Both the position numbers and the translations under genes were made by a program. This document shows positions 63,619 through 64,000 of a stretch of 64,000 nucleotides of DNA, piece by piece (within the stretch, counting starts at the first letter, position 1; each line of letters starts with the position of its first letter). Source of the DNA: Arhodomonas aquaeolei DSM 8974 (GTDB lineage Bacteria > Pseudomonadota > Gammaproteobacteria > Nitrococcales > Nitrococcaceae). The notes under the pieces were generated by a model. The model had not been told where the DNA came from, did no database searches, and saw only the letters and a program-made list of their open reading frames with translations. The stretch is from positions 150,009 through 214,008 of the forward strand of contig NZ_KB894804.1 in assembly GCF_000374645.1 (NCBI RefSeq), given 5' to 3'.

Positions 63619-64000
63619 CAGCACGCCGCTCGACCCCCCTCATCGTCTGGCCCCTGCTCATGGCCGCCCTGCTCACCGCCTGCGGCGGCGGGGAGGGCAT
63701 CGGCGTGTCCGTCTCGGCGGTGAACTACACCGAGCGGGGTATCCGCTACTTCTCCGTGCACCGCCCGGGCGATGCCAAACGCAGCGCCGTGGGCATGAGC
63801 ATCCGCCCTTACGGCGCCGGCGGCGTGACCTGCTGCGTGCCGCTGCCCAGGCAGTGGCACGAGGGGCTGGAGGTCGTCGTGACCGTGCGTCCCTCACTGG
63901 TCGGGGATTCCTACGAGGAGCGCCAGCAGAACTACGTCGAGCGCCGGGACAACGGCACGCTGGACCTCGAGCGCACGGTGGCGGTACCCCGCTACGGCGA
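63615..64000 (+). CDS. DUF3304-type lipoprotein (partial, runs off window)
   Basis: An open frame of at least 128 codons that continues past the window edge. The N-terminus has a hydrophobic signal ending LLTACGGG, a lipobox with the Cys that would be lipidated. The body has YTERGIRYFSVHRPGD, GVTCCVPLPRQWHEGLEVVV and VAVPRYG, which match DUF3304 proteins. These are often encoded beside type VI secretion components, but none is visible before the edge. The upstream small ORF overlaps its start. Confidence 0.78.
   Translation, partial: MTARRSTPLIVWPLLMAALLTACGGGEGIGVSVSAVNYTERGIRYFSVHRPGDAKRSAVGMSIRPYGAGGVTCCVPLPRQWHEGLEVVVTVRPSLVGDSYEERQQNYVERRDNGTLDLERTVAVPRYG

Overview
The window reads as chromosomal DNA of a GC-rich gammaproteobacterium. 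Both the conserved block of a CorB/YfjD-like protein, a YpjD/CcsA-like protein, ffh, rpsP, rimM, trmD and rplS, and the presence of epmC (YfcM), point to Gammaproteobacteria. The very high GC, the THI-box-controlled sodium symporter and the TRAP transporter would fit a halophilic Ectothiorhodospiraceae-like lineage, but that placement is inference. I see no tRNA, rRNA, CRISPR array, complete insertion sequence or prophage.

Region 1 (about 0.2-18.4 kb) is an accessory island of small oxidoreductases and helper proteins: two medium-chain dehydrogenases, two aldo/keto reductases, an SDR, a RibD-C/DHFR-like reductase, an F420-reductase-like protein, two paralogous cupins, a cyclophilin-like protein, a tautomerase, an MFS exporter, a two-domain carboxymuconolactone-decarboxylase-family protein, an Ior-type molybdenum hydroxylase pair and an epimerase. 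It is centred on one LysR regulator (12227-13120). Three copies of a palindrome of the form ATGAG-N5-YTCAT flank or overlap this regulator and are candidate binding sites. One alcohol dehydrogenase in the island is a pseudogene with an internal deletion.

Region 2 (18.7-28.7 kb) begins with an NrtR-nadA pair whose promoter carries a palindrome inside the -35/-10 spacer. It continues with an SDR, a PhzF-like protein, a small hydrolase, two diguanylate cyclases, an S24-type repressor, gpt, an orphan amino-acid-type binding protein and a YigZ/IMPACT protein. Region 3 (28.7-37.9 kb) holds exported MsrB and MsrA, a haloacid dehalogenase, an AraC regulator, an ABC importer with a TrpX-type binding protein, and a TRAP transporter whose binding-protein and permease genes diverge around a perfect inverted repeat.

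Region 4 (38.0-42.7 kb) is the most unusual part. It is a tightly packed leftward unit encoding a phosphoribulokinase/uridine-kinase-family protein, a GAF-like protein with a degenerate GGDEF domain, an EamA transporter, a RuBisCO-like protein and a cupin. The last four genes overlap. A PRK-like kinase, a RuBisCO-like protein and a cupin together suggest a phosphorylated-sugar or methylthio-sugar pathway rather than carbon fixation.

Region 5 (42.8-64 kb) is mostly core: gltX, cysS, the corB-like/ypjD-like/ffh/rpsP-rimM-trmD-rplS block, a TPP riboswitch with a predicted thiamine symporter, a trans-3-hydroxyproline dehydratase-type racemase homologue, ald, serB, a sirtuin, a cytosolic msrB, an acetolactate-synthase-type enzyme without an adjacent small subunit, a membrane-anchored coiled-coil protein, htpG with a sigma-32-type promoter, and epmC. 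A small Gly/Pro-rich ORF and a DUF3304-type lipoprotein gene cut by the window edge close the window.
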